From the IMG/VR virus record IMGVR_UViG_3300025106_000001, positions 39,798 through 103,797 of that record: a stretch of 64,000 bases of DNA, one strand, 5' to 3'. The stretch comes from a virus. Below the pieces are notes generated by a model. The model did not search any database. It was not told the origin of the DNA and worked only from the letters and a program-made list of their open reading frames with translations. Of this stretch, positions 47,445 to 56,979 are shown piece after piece. Made by a program: the position numbers and the translations under genes. Numbering within the stretch: position 1 is the stretch's first letter; every line of letters starts with the position of its first letter.

Positions 47445-50400
47445 ATGGCTGATAAAAATTTAGTAATGCATCCCCAAAGACCAGTCAGTATAATAGAATG
47501 GTTAGGATTGGTTACTAGCACAATAGCAGATATAAAAGGATATCAATGGTTCGATAATGTTATATCATTAAAGGACTTATACGCCTCAATTAACAACGAC
47601 CCAACATTTGCTCAAACAGTAGCTGCCGCTTTGGCAACAAAGCTTCCAGCAGTTGATTTCAATGCCGCAAATATATTGGCATTATTGAAAACAGTTGATG
47701 GATTAAATAGCGGTTTGGACGCAGATACAGTAAGAGGCTATGACCCTGTTAATAAAGACGGGGACTCTATGCGTGGATACTTAATACTTCACGCTGACCC
47801 TACTCAGCCTATGCATCCCGCAACAAAGAACTATGTTGATAATGTAATACTTGGTTTGGATGTTAAAGACTCTGTTAGAATTGCAACAAGAGGAGATATA
47901 TCGTTAGCTGGACTTCATGTAATTGATGATATACAACTTAATGAAAATGATAGAGTTCTTGTAAAAGACCAAGCAACACCTAATCAAAATGGTATATGGA
48001 TTGCTCATGCAGGTGCTTGGGAAAGAGCAACTGATTGTAACAGTACGGCTACTATAAAGAAAGGTATGTTCGTATTTGTTGAAGATGGTACTTGGAATAA
48101 AGATTCTGGTTGGGTATTAACTACTGATGATGGAATTCAAGTTGGTGTAACAAACCTTAATTTCGTTCAATTTAGTGGTGCTGGTCAGATTATTCCTGGC
48201 ACAGGATTATCTAAAAACGGTAATACATTATATCTTACCGACACAGGGGTTACCCCTGGAACCTATACTATGTTCACAGTCAATGCTCAAGGTCGTATCA
48301 CTGGTGCTTCTAGTCCTACTACTATAGCAGGTTATGGTATAGCCGATGCTTATAGAAAAGATGAAGTTGATGCCAGAGACCAAAAGATTGTTGACTACAT
48401 GCAAGCACACTTTGCCATAACTGGTGGGGGTGTTATATCATGGAACAACTCAAAAGTAAAATGGACAAATAGATTTATAGTTATACCGATGGATAAAGAA
48501 AATAATGTATCGGCATATATAGATATTTTTATGCCTCCAGTTGGTACTGTTATTGCAGGATTAGCTGGGTGTCCACCTGTAACTGTAGATGATGGTGGTA
48601 TTTTAATGAGTGGACCTGCGGGTGGTTGGATAGCATTATATGCTAAGCATACTCCTGGTGGTAATGCTTCTGATGTAACCCTTTTTGTAGCTGACTATTC
48701 AACCATGGTTGTTGGAGGTTTAGACTCCAATCATCTATTGATAGCAGTTAGAAATGCTGAAGAAGGAACTCTTAAATTATGTACTGGACATACTCTTCGT
48801 CCAGGAGATTATATAAACTACGGAAGACCCTCAATTTCTACAATTGATGGGCTTGCCAATGAATTAAATCTTAGATCAATGAAAACACATACCCATGGAT
48901 TAAGTATCTATGGTGATGCTACTGGAACTGCAACTCTCGGTGAAAGTGAAGCTTATCTTGAGTTAACATTAGAAAATACTGGTGTTAATCCTGGCACATA
49001 TAAGAGAGTGACTGTTGATGGTAAAGGTAGAGTGACTTCCGCTGACAATCCATCCACAATAGCTGATATTGGAATAACTGATGCTGTTAATAAAAATGGT
49101 GACACCATCAATAACTATTTAACAGTTGAAGGACCTCTTGATGCTAATAGTTTTAACTCAGAGGGATATAAACTTCTGCAAGTTATACTTGGTAATAACG
49201 GCATGGGTGCAATCAATCCTATAGCATATGCTGTTAGACAAGGTAAAAAACTATTATTAGATGAAGAATTTGCTAGTGGTTTAAATGGATATTTTATTTA
49301 TAATAACTCAGCAGGTAGTGATGGTGTTGCAATAAATAGAATTGATATGAATACTGCTCCAAATAAGACCAAAAAAGTATTAGAAATTAGACATAATGGT
49401 AACCCAACATCCCCTCATTATGGAGGTGTGGTTCAGCGTTTCTATAGTAGAATTAATGGCGTATTCATAATGGTTTTTAAAGCAAAACTTCCAGTGGGTT
49501 ATCATCTGAATTATTATTCTAACGATAGTGGTGATAATACATTACACTATTGGTTATCAACTAATGTTGGTACTGGTAAGTGGGAGACGTATATTAGGGT
49601 CCATATTTGCGGTGAAACTGGTATATTTAATGATGGTGGTTTCCTAGCAGTTGACGGGGGACCTGCACCAACAGCAGGAGCACATCTAGTTTGGCATATA
49701 GCGGCTTCAACGATTTTTGATTTAACTGACCTTAATACTGGTCACAACTCAAATATTGACGCAGATACAGTGGATGGAATTCACGCATCTCAGTTTATGA
49801 GGTCAGATACCGATACTACAACTGCTGGTAATATGACAGTTAGTAAAACCTTGATTGTTAGTAAACAAGGAACAGACTCAATAATTTACTTCCCATCACA
49901 AGCAAATGACCCTGGATATATTAAGCACATTGAGAATAACAATTTCTCAGAAATGAGATTTGGTATAAGTGATGATGGAATTGAAAACCAAGATTACTTT
50001 ACATGGGGATGGGACGATGGAAACGGTTGGCATGAAGGGGCCCGAATGTCACCTGTTGGTACAATGACTCTTAAAGATATAATAATGAGTGGTAAAAACA
50101 TTCGTGACTACTTCGCACCTTCTGGATATGGCTTAGGTAATGGTGCAAAAAGATTACCAGCAGGTTATGATTTAAATACGTTGTTAGATAATGGATGGTA
50201 TGATGTACCAAATCCTGCATATGGTGTTGCAGGACTCGACTGGCATAAGATTTTGGTAATATGTTCAGCCGATAAAGATTATGTTACACAATTAGCATTT
50301 TCAACGACTAACAATGGTAATACAATGTATATAAGAGAAAAGACTCACGGTACATGGTGTCCATGGGTAACTAATTGGAACTCAGGTAATGACGGTGCTG

Positions 50401-51230
50401 GTTCAGGGCTTGATGCTGATAAGTTTGACGGAATTGAGTCTGAAGATTTCATGAGAGCTGTTGGTGATGGCACTATATTTAAAGGCGATTTTAATACATT
50501 AAGAAAGCCTGGCATGTATACGATTTCTGAATTTACTGGTTGTGTAAATACACCTCCAGCTAATGCATATCAATATGGTACTCTTGTTGTATTCAAGGGT
50601 CTTAAAAGTGCTGGAAATGCCGTAAATCAGATGTATATGTCTCATCAAAACAAGGATATTTACTTCAGAGGTGGATGGGATGATGATTGGCAACCATGGA
50701 CTAGGATGGCTACAATGCAGGATCTTCCTACTACATTACCAGCTAATGGAGGTAATGCAGATACCATTGATGGTTATCATGTTTCTAACTTAGCATTATC
50801 TCATATAACATCTCGAGATGCCAATACATTAGATCATAGTGGGTTCTATCATTGTGATGTAAATGTGCCAACAGAAGATGGTGAATCAGATAAATCTGTA
50901 ATCCATAATCAATTTAGTGGACCTCAACATCAATGGGCAACACAGATTGCAATATCGTGGAGGTCTGGTAATATGTGGTTTAGAAATAAAGAATCTGGTA
51001 CTTGGGAAGCTTGGAAAAGGGTTGCTAGAATGGAAGATATTCCGACTACATTACCAGCTAATGGCGGTAACTCAGATACAGTAGATGGTTTACATGCTAG
51101 TCAATTCCTAAGAAGTGATGCTGATAATGTAACCAATAATAGATTAAGTGCAGGTGTTATAGCTATTAATAACAAAATAGAGCTAAGACACAATTCCTCA
51201 GAAAATGCATTAGACATTGTATTCATTTAA
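47445..51230 (+). CDS. Large tail fibre protein with LDADTxDG repeats and pyocin-knob modules
   Basis: 1261 aa. An N-terminal attachment region (MADKNLVMHPQRPVSIIEWLG), a beta-prism-like DVKDSVRIATRGDI segment, then repeated fibre modules: SGLDADTVRGYD, IDADTVDGIHASQF, SGLDADKFDGIES, ADTIDGYHVSN and SDTVDGLHASQF, the tail-fibre repeat. Between them lie pyocin-knob domains (KPGMYTISEF...QYGTLVVF...RGGWDDDW). It ends KIELRHNSSENALDIVFI, a form repeated at the end of the gene at 54316-56967. Role: trimeric fibre that binds the host surface. Confidence 0.85.
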   Translation: MADKNLVMHPQRPVSIIEWLGLVTSTIADIKGYQWFDNVISLKDLYASINNDPTFAQTVAAALATKLPAVDFNAANILALLKTVDGLNSGLDADTVRGYDPVNKDGDSMRGYLILHADPTQPMHPATKNYVDNVILGLDVKDSVRIATRGDISLAGLHVIDDIQLNENDRVLVKDQATPNQNGIWIAHAGAWERATDCNSTATIKKGMFVFVEDGTWNKDSGWVLTTDDGIQVGVTNLNFVQFSGAGQIIPGTGLSKNGNTLYLTDTGVTPGTYTMFTVNAQGRITGASSPTTIAGYGIADAYRKDEVDARDQKIVDYMQAHFAITGGGVISWNNSKVKWTNRFIVIPMDKENNVSAYIDIFMPPVGTVIAGLAGCPPVTVDDGGILMSGPAGGWIALYAKHTPGGNASDVTLFVADYSTMVVGGLDSNHLLIAVRNAEEGTLKLCTGHTLRPGDYINYGRPSISTIDGLANELNLRSMKTHTHGLSIYGDATGTATLGESEAYLELTLENTGVNPGTYKRVTVDGKGRVTSADNPSTIADIGITDAVNKNGDTINNYLTVEGPLDANSFNSEGYKLLQVILGNNGMGAINPIAYAVRQGKKLLLDEEFASGLNGYFIYNNSAGSDGVAINRIDMNTAPNKTKKVLEIRHNGNPTSPHYGGVVQRFYSRINGVFIMVFKAKLPVGYHLNYYSNDSGDNTLHYWLSTNVGTGKWETYIRVHICGETGIFNDGGFLAVDGGPAPTAGAHLVWHIAASTIFDLTDLNTGHNSNIDADTVDGIHASQFMRSDTDTTTAGNMTVSKTLIVSKQGTDSIIYFPSQANDPGYIKHIENNNFSEMRFGISDDGIENQDYFTWGWDDGNGWHEGARMSPVGTMTLKDIIMSGKNIRDYFAPSGYGLGNGAKRLPAGYDLNTLLDNGWYDVPNPAYGVAGLDWHKILVICSADKDYVTQLAFSTTNNGNTMYIREKTHGTWCPWVTNWNSGNDGAGSGLDADKFDGIESEDFMRAVGDGTIFKGDFNTLRKPGMYTISEFTGCVNTPPANAYQYGTLVVFKGLKSAGNAVNQMYMSHQNKDIYFRGGWDDDWQPWTRMATMQDLPTTLPANGGNADTIDGYHVSNLALSHITSRDANTLDHSGFYHCDVNVPTEDGESDKSVIHNQFSGPQHQWATQIAISWRSGNMWFRNKESGTWEAWKRVARMEDIPTTLPANGGNSDTVDGLHASQFLRSDADNVTNNRLSAGVIAINNKIELRHNSSENALDIVFI

Positions 51231-51242
51231 GGAGGGATATAT

Positions 51243-54200
51243 ATGATTGCAGGGCGTTTTAAGGATGGAGATTTATTAATTGCTGGGGAAGTCGAAGAAC
51301 GACTTCCCCTTGTAACAAATGGTTTAATACACCATTTCCCGTTTGATGGGAATTGTCACGATAGACTTACAGAATATTATATAGATAAAGTTATTACAAG
51401 TACAAGAGATGTACATGGACCAACATTCACAGATTACTATGATTATGATGGTTCAACATTTCTGATAACTGGAAAAATAAAATGCTGGAAAACACCAGAT
51501 GATGAATCCTTGACCAGTATAGGATTCCACTATATGAGTGTAGAACCCAATCCTCATAGATGGGTAATCGCTAAAACTTGGAGAACTGGAGATATTAATG
51601 GTCAGTGGGTGGATTTCGCTATTAAATTTACATTACCTAGTGACTTTGTACATTCCTTGAGAGCGTGGTTTCAAATAGAGGATTTTGGTCGTTGGGAGAG
51701 TTATAAAATCGAATTTAGGGATATCAATTATATAATGCTAGATAACCCTAATGTAAAAGCTACAAACTGTGTATTCCCATTGGGACAGGATTTTATTTCC
51801 ATTCATGAGGCTAGTAAGAATTACATTGAAAATGGGAATTTTTCTAATGGATATAAAAATTGGGTTGTTGGTACTGGAGATGGTCAGACTTTTCATGAAT
51901 ACATCAAAACACCTTATGGAAATGGAATTAGGTGTATTAGAAAAGACGGTAATGGAGGAGATTGGCCCATATCATATGAAGGACCAGAAATCACATATAA
52001 TACTGGTGAAACATGGGTTTGGTCATTCAAATTTAAAGTTATCAAGGGGAATGGTATACCATTTTCTATAGGGTGGTGGTTCCTTGATAATGGGGCTTGG
52101 CGTTGTACCCTCCCAATTTATACTGAGGATCTAGAAGATGGGTGGAAACAGGCATATGCCCCATATACGTTCGTTGAAGGTCCTCATAGACGATTCAGTG
52201 GGGTATTCATGAATAGTCAGCTTTCACATACAACCGTTGATTTCGCTGATATACAACTTGAGAAAAGAAATTGTCCGACAGCTAGAATAAATGGTGAACG
52301 AGGAGATGCTAAGCTAGAAATAACATCAAGATTTGATTTCTATGGTGATTTCACCTTAGTGTCAGAGAAGAAGCATATCCTTGACAATAAGTTCAATAAA
52401 CTTATTCTAACAAAGACAGGCAATGAGTTTAAAATTTATAAGAATGGTCTAGAAACAACTGAGTATAAAAATAAATGGACTCGATATACAGTAAAAGGGG
52501 TTGGTATCGGCAGGGGAGGGTATGAAATAAGTGAATACACTGACCCATCATTTAAGGATTTAGATGATGATACCCCTGATTTTAATATGAATATATCTCA
52601 GTATAATGCTGGGATTGTATGGAGAACATTTGTGTATTGCTCAGAAGCAGTAACAGTTCAGCATAAATATATTGCTGATGACTGGGGTGCTATGAGAATT
52701 AATAATGGACCAGTAGTTTGGGTTGGTGGTTGGAATGTGCCGTCAAACCCCGTTGTAGATATACCATTAGTTAAAGGATGGAATCTAGTTGAAATGTGGT
52801 ATATAGATGGTGGATTGGCAGGAGCATTCGGTTTAGTTGATGGAACACCATTAACTTCAGCACCACAAGTATTATATATGACCGCTGAAATTCCAATAGA
52901 ATTCTCAGCTAATAAAATTTACTTCAATGAAAAATCTAATTGTAGTGTTAGGGATATGCATGTGTATAACAGATGTTTAACTCTGAGTGAAATCCAAAGT
53001 CTAACTGGTAGCATGATGCCTATAACTAGCACTGGTGAATTAAGAACGAAGGTAAAAGAACTACCTCCATATATACCTTCTGACGCTGTATATTTCCCTC
53101 TTAGTATTAATACTAAGGATACAACTGGACAATTTAAAGCAGCAATAGAGGAAAATGTAGTATTTGAAGATGGGTATGCATGGGTTGGTGGAAGAACAGA
53201 GAACCTATGGGCTACTGTTGGTGGACATACCGACCCCTGGACAGTTAGAGGGATTATACGAAAGAATACAATAAGACCGTATATAGGTCCAACAACATGG
53301 GAATTTGAAAAGACTGGTGATAGTGAACAGTGGCATGGATGGGAAGGTGTCTATAATGGTGCTTTCAGTGGTAATATAGGTGATTATATCACTTCATCAG
53401 CATATGTTAAAGTAATAAATAAAGCAGGAATTAATCCTTATTCATTTGCTATTTTAAAAACCGACTGGGCTACATGGGTTTCTTCAAGTGATAAGTACAA
53501 TGCTCATTTGATAGAGGATGATATTTGGCATAGGATATCTCTAACAACAAAGTTCTTTGACAGTTGTGACTGGGGTATAGCGGCTGATGCATTAGTATGG
53601 GGATATTCTCCTGATAAAGGGCTTATCTATGTTAGTGGAGTACAATGGGAAAAACGACCTTTTATCACACCATTTGTTGATGGAATCCGAGAAAGATCAT
53701 TATTAGCCTTTAATCTTCATCGAGACTTAGGTTTAAATTGGAATGGTGATTGGTCGATAGTTTATTTCAAGATACCTGTTGGTACATCAGATGATAAGTT
53801 TGGTAGTTTTAATTTAGATTCCTTGGGGTGTGGAGATAACACTGTTGGTGGTAACTACATTTGGTGGGGGAAAACTCATCAGGTAAATAAGATTTCTGAA
53901 GCTTCACCAACAGATATAGACCCAGCTAAATATTATAATAATCCAAGAATGATTAGTCTTGTTAAATCAGGCTCAACTTTGACAATAAAAGAATGGTCAT
54001 ACACAGAGGGTGTATACACAAGAGTTATTTCGGGATATTCCATGGCTCCTAATGGTTATGTAACTAAGTTTGGTTACGATTTAAACCTAGGGGGTTGGGG
54101 ATGGGATAGTGAGAATAGTCCGACAACTCCATGTAACTCATTCTTTCGTGATTTGATTGTTTGTAAGAGGGGTATGACAGATACAGAACTTGATAACTTA

Positions 54201-54278
54201 TTTAAGAACAGGGCTAAATTTACTAATAGATTGGTGCAACCTCAAAATAGAATTGTAGAGGTTTCAACATTAACTTAA
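51243..54278 (+). CDS. Fibre-associated adhesin with lectin-like modules (type B)
   Basis: 1011 aa. Opens MIAGRFKDGDLLIAGEVEERLP, an N-terminal tag shared with the gene at 56980. Next are LamG/CBM-like segments (NGLIHHFPFDGN; FSNGYKNWVVGTGDG), and a PA14-like region about residues 440-540 (WRTFVYCSEAVTVQHKYIAD...GWNLVEMWYIDGG). A C-terminal module starts at FNLHRDLGLNWNGDWSIVY (about 824). All are carbohydrate-binding folds, so it probably binds host wall or capsule glycans. Twelve bases after the previous fibre gene, with AGGAGGGATAT as ribosome site. Confidence 0.75.
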   Translation: MIAGRFKDGDLLIAGEVEERLPLVTNGLIHHFPFDGNCHDRLTEYYIDKVITSTRDVHGPTFTDYYDYDGSTFLITGKIKCWKTPDDESLTSIGFHYMSVEPNPHRWVIAKTWRTGDINGQWVDFAIKFTLPSDFVHSLRAWFQIEDFGRWESYKIEFRDINYIMLDNPNVKATNCVFPLGQDFISIHEASKNYIENGNFSNGYKNWVVGTGDGQTFHEYIKTPYGNGIRCIRKDGNGGDWPISYEGPEITYNTGETWVWSFKFKVIKGNGIPFSIGWWFLDNGAWRCTLPIYTEDLEDGWKQAYAPYTFVEGPHRRFSGVFMNSQLSHTTVDFADIQLEKRNCPTARINGERGDAKLEITSRFDFYGDFTLVSEKKHILDNKFNKLILTKTGNEFKIYKNGLETTEYKNKWTRYTVKGVGIGRGGYEISEYTDPSFKDLDDDTPDFNMNISQYNAGIVWRTFVYCSEAVTVQHKYIADDWGAMRINNGPVVWVGGWNVPSNPVVDIPLVKGWNLVEMWYIDGGLAGAFGLVDGTPLTSAPQVLYMTAEIPIEFSANKIYFNEKSNCSVRDMHVYNRCLTLSEIQSLTGSMMPITSTGELRTKVKELPPYIPSDAVYFPLSINTKDTTGQFKAAIEENVVFEDGYAWVGGRTENLWATVGGHTDPWTVRGIIRKNTIRPYIGPTTWEFEKTGDSEQWHGWEGVYNGAFSGNIGDYITSSAYVKVINKAGINPYSFAILKTDWATWVSSSDKYNAHLIEDDIWHRISLTTKFFDSCDWGIAADALVWGYSPDKGLIYVSGVQWEKRPFITPFVDGIRERSLLAFNLHRDLGLNWNGDWSIVYFKIPVGTSDDKFGSFNLDSLGCGDNTVGGNYIWWGKTHQVNKISEASPTDIDPAKYYNNPRMISLVKSGSTLTIKEWSYTEGVYTRVISGYSMAPNGYVTKFGYDLNLGGWGWDSENSPTTPCNSFFRDLIVCKRGMTDTELDNLFKNRAKFTNRLVQPQNRIVEVSTLT

Positions 54279-54315
54279 TAGAATCCTTACTATTTATGAA
54301 AGGAGTTGAATAATC

Positions 54316-56967
54316 ATGGCAAGTAATAGAGGTGGAAGTAAAACTGGTGGGTATATAACAGCCCACCATGGAAATCTTCTTGACTTAATAAAATTAGTCC
54401 ATGGGCATGGGTCTGGCATAAATGCTGACCTGCTCGATGGATTTGAAGTATCTAGTATGCTTCGAGCTATGGGGAAATTTGTCGGCGATTGGAATAGCTT
54501 GACAACCCCTGGTATATATAGTATAGACAATATTTATGGTGGAGGAAACTCTAACTACCCTGCTGGGTGTTATCAATGGGGTGTTCTTGTAGTATATGGT
54601 ACTCATGTAGGCTCAAGTGATTTTATCGGACAGATGTATATATCACATTCATCTGGTAATTCTGATACTTGGGTTAGAGGTGGGTATTCAACTGGGACAG
54701 ATTGGAAAGCATGGTCTAGATTATGGTCAAATAATAATTTTGACCCAGCTAGAAAACTTAGTAAATCAGGGGATACCCTAGACGCTGATGGTGCATTAAT
54801 TTTCCCAAACTCTGGGTGGGAGGAGTCCCTTCAGATAGGTGGAAAAACATGGATTGACAGTAGTAAAGCTGGTGTTGCAGCCACTGACGGAAACTTACAC
54901 TTAGATCCTAAGGTTGAATGTTGGCTGCATCTAAATCACTATAGAGGTAACGGTGTTCATTTCGGTAATGGTGCTCAGGCAACAGTTGCTAAAATGGATA
55001 ACACTGGTCAGCTATATAAGAGTAGTGATAATACAGTACCTTATTGGAATGCTGCCAATGATGGTCATAACTCAGGATTAGATGCTGATACATTAGATGG
55101 TTATCATGCAGCTTCATTTGCACCAGCAGGATATGGATTAGGAACAACTGCACAATGGGTTGAAAGTGCAGATATGAATACTGTAAGAAGCACTGGTTTT
55201 TACCAGGGTTATGCAATGGCTAACTGCCCTCCTGGTTCACATAATCATAAGTATTTCATAGTAATGCAACACCATAATGCATGGTTAACACAGATATGTG
55301 TGGACTTTAACAATAGTGGAACTTACGTTAGAACTCTATCCAACAGTGTATGGACTGAATGGAGGAGATTAGACGTTTCACACACTAGCCAATTAGTTAA
55401 TGACAGTGGTTTTGAAACTACATCGGGTGCTCAAACTAGAGCTGATTCAGCTTTAACCGCAGCTAATAGTTACACTGATACAAAAATAGCTAATCTTATC
55501 AGTTCATCACCTGATACATTAAATACTCTTAATGAACTGGCAACAGCATTGGGTAATGACCCTAACTTTGCTACATCTATTGCTAACCAAATTGGTAGTA
55601 AAGTGGGTAAAGGTGGAGACACTATGACAGGTACATTATATGCACCAGCAGTTCAAGCAAAATTCTATGTTGATAGTGTTGGGGACAATGATGCTGCGGG
55701 TGCACCTTGGTATGGCTTATCCAGAACATCTGTCAAAGTTGAAGAGTCTGAGATTGCAGGTGCTGTCCAATTAGCTGGGCACTTTGGCATAATATTAAAA
55801 ACTGGTGTTCACAATCTTGTAATTCCAAGAATTGGTGCAAATATGCTTTTCGATGGAAATACAGTTTGGCATTCAGGTAACGATGGTCATAATTCAGGAT
55901 TAGATGCCGATACTCTCGATGGAAGACATCTTTGGGATCTTATGTATACAACAAATGCTGATATTCGTGACACTAATTGGAATCAATATGTAAATCCTGG
56001 GGTGTATGCTATCGGTGATTTTGGTGCATCAACGAATTGTCCACCAGCAGACCAAGTATATCAATATGGTACATTACTTGTTTATAGGTCTCATAATAAT
56101 GGGACTTATGGTATACAACAAATTTATACGTCACATTATGGTGATATGTGGCAAAGAGGTGGATGGAATGATGCAAATGGTTGGACATCTTGGCATTGTG
56201 TATGGACGAGTAAAAACTTCGATCCAAATTCAAAGATTAATGATACTGGGGATACTATAACTGGTAACTACTTTAACACATCAGGTAAATTCATAGCTGG
56301 TAGTAGTTCAAGCCCAACAGACAATATCAATACTACTGGGGGGGCTGAGGGTATAACTATTGCATTCGAAGTTAGATCCAATGGGTCAAAAAACCCAGGT
56401 ATAGGTTTCCTTAAAGAGGGAGTCAGTTCGATGTATATATATTCGGACCATGACTCTATCAATATATTCAGACCAACAAATGAAGCTACACCATATGCTA
56501 TACTTAAAGTACAAGGTAATACAGTATGGCACGCAGGTAACTTTAATCCAGCTACAGTTAATGCTGATAAGCTTGATGGATTCCATTTTAGTGAAATATG
56601 GGCTAACATGTCAGCACCATCAAGGTCAGCAGATATAGGATTCTGTCCAGCAGCACCTGGTGGAAATGTTGGTATAGTATTTAATTCTAATATCAATAAT
56701 GGTTCAGACTCAGCGTGGATAAGATGGTATGATGATAATAATACCTATGCATTCTGGGGTGATGCTGTTGAAAATGGTGCTCTTGTAATAGGCGTTGGTA
56801 ACGATGATATACATTATGCGAGTGATGTTATAGCATTAGCTTCAGCGGGAGCAGTAATAGTTGATGCACCTAAATTAATGGCATTAGGTGATATCTCAAT
56901 TAAGAGAAAATTTGAATTGCAGTATAATTCAACATTAAATTCCCTAGACTTTGTATATACAGGTTAG
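54316..56967 (+). CDS. Tail fibre with LDADTLDG repeats and pyocin-knob modules (type A)
   Basis: 883 aa. Begins MASNRGGSKTGGYI (compare MSDMRGGSRVG in the gene at 60272). Contains SGINADLLDGF, SGLDADTLDGYHAASF, SGLDADTLDGRHLWD and NADKLDGFHFSE, with pyocin-knob domains (TPGIYSIDNIYGG; STGFYQGYAMANC; NPGVYAIGDFGAS). Ends KFELQYNSTLNSLDFVYTG, like the first fibre. Expected to be a trimeric receptor-binding fibre. Confidence 0.82.
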   Translation: MASNRGGSKTGGYITAHHGNLLDLIKLVHGHGSGINADLLDGFEVSSMLRAMGKFVGDWNSLTTPGIYSIDNIYGGGNSNYPAGCYQWGVLVVYGTHVGSSDFIGQMYISHSSGNSDTWVRGGYSTGTDWKAWSRLWSNNNFDPARKLSKSGDTLDADGALIFPNSGWEESLQIGGKTWIDSSKAGVAATDGNLHLDPKVECWLHLNHYRGNGVHFGNGAQATVAKMDNTGQLYKSSDNTVPYWNAANDGHNSGLDADTLDGYHAASFAPAGYGLGTTAQWVESADMNTVRSTGFYQGYAMANCPPGSHNHKYFIVMQHHNAWLTQICVDFNNSGTYVRTLSNSVWTEWRRLDVSHTSQLVNDSGFETTSGAQTRADSALTAANSYTDTKIANLISSSPDTLNTLNELATALGNDPNFATSIANQIGSKVGKGGDTMTGTLYAPAVQAKFYVDSVGDNDAAGAPWYGLSRTSVKVEESEIAGAVQLAGHFGIILKTGVHNLVIPRIGANMLFDGNTVWHSGNDGHNSGLDADTLDGRHLWDLMYTTNADIRDTNWNQYVNPGVYAIGDFGASTNCPPADQVYQYGTLLVYRSHNNGTYGIQQIYTSHYGDMWQRGGWNDANGWTSWHCVWTSKNFDPNSKINDTGDTITGNYFNTSGKFIAGSSSSPTDNINTTGGAEGITIAFEVRSNGSKNPGIGFLKEGVSSMYIYSDHDSINIFRPTNEATPYAILKVQGNTVWHAGNFNPATVNADKLDGFHFSEIWANMSAPSRSADIGFCPAAPGGNVGIVFNSNINNGSDSAWIRWYDDNNTYAFWGDAVENGALVIGVGNDDIHYASDVIALASAGAVIVDAPKLMALGDISIKRKFELQYNSTLNSLDFVYTG

Positions 56968-56979
56968 GAGTGATGTAAA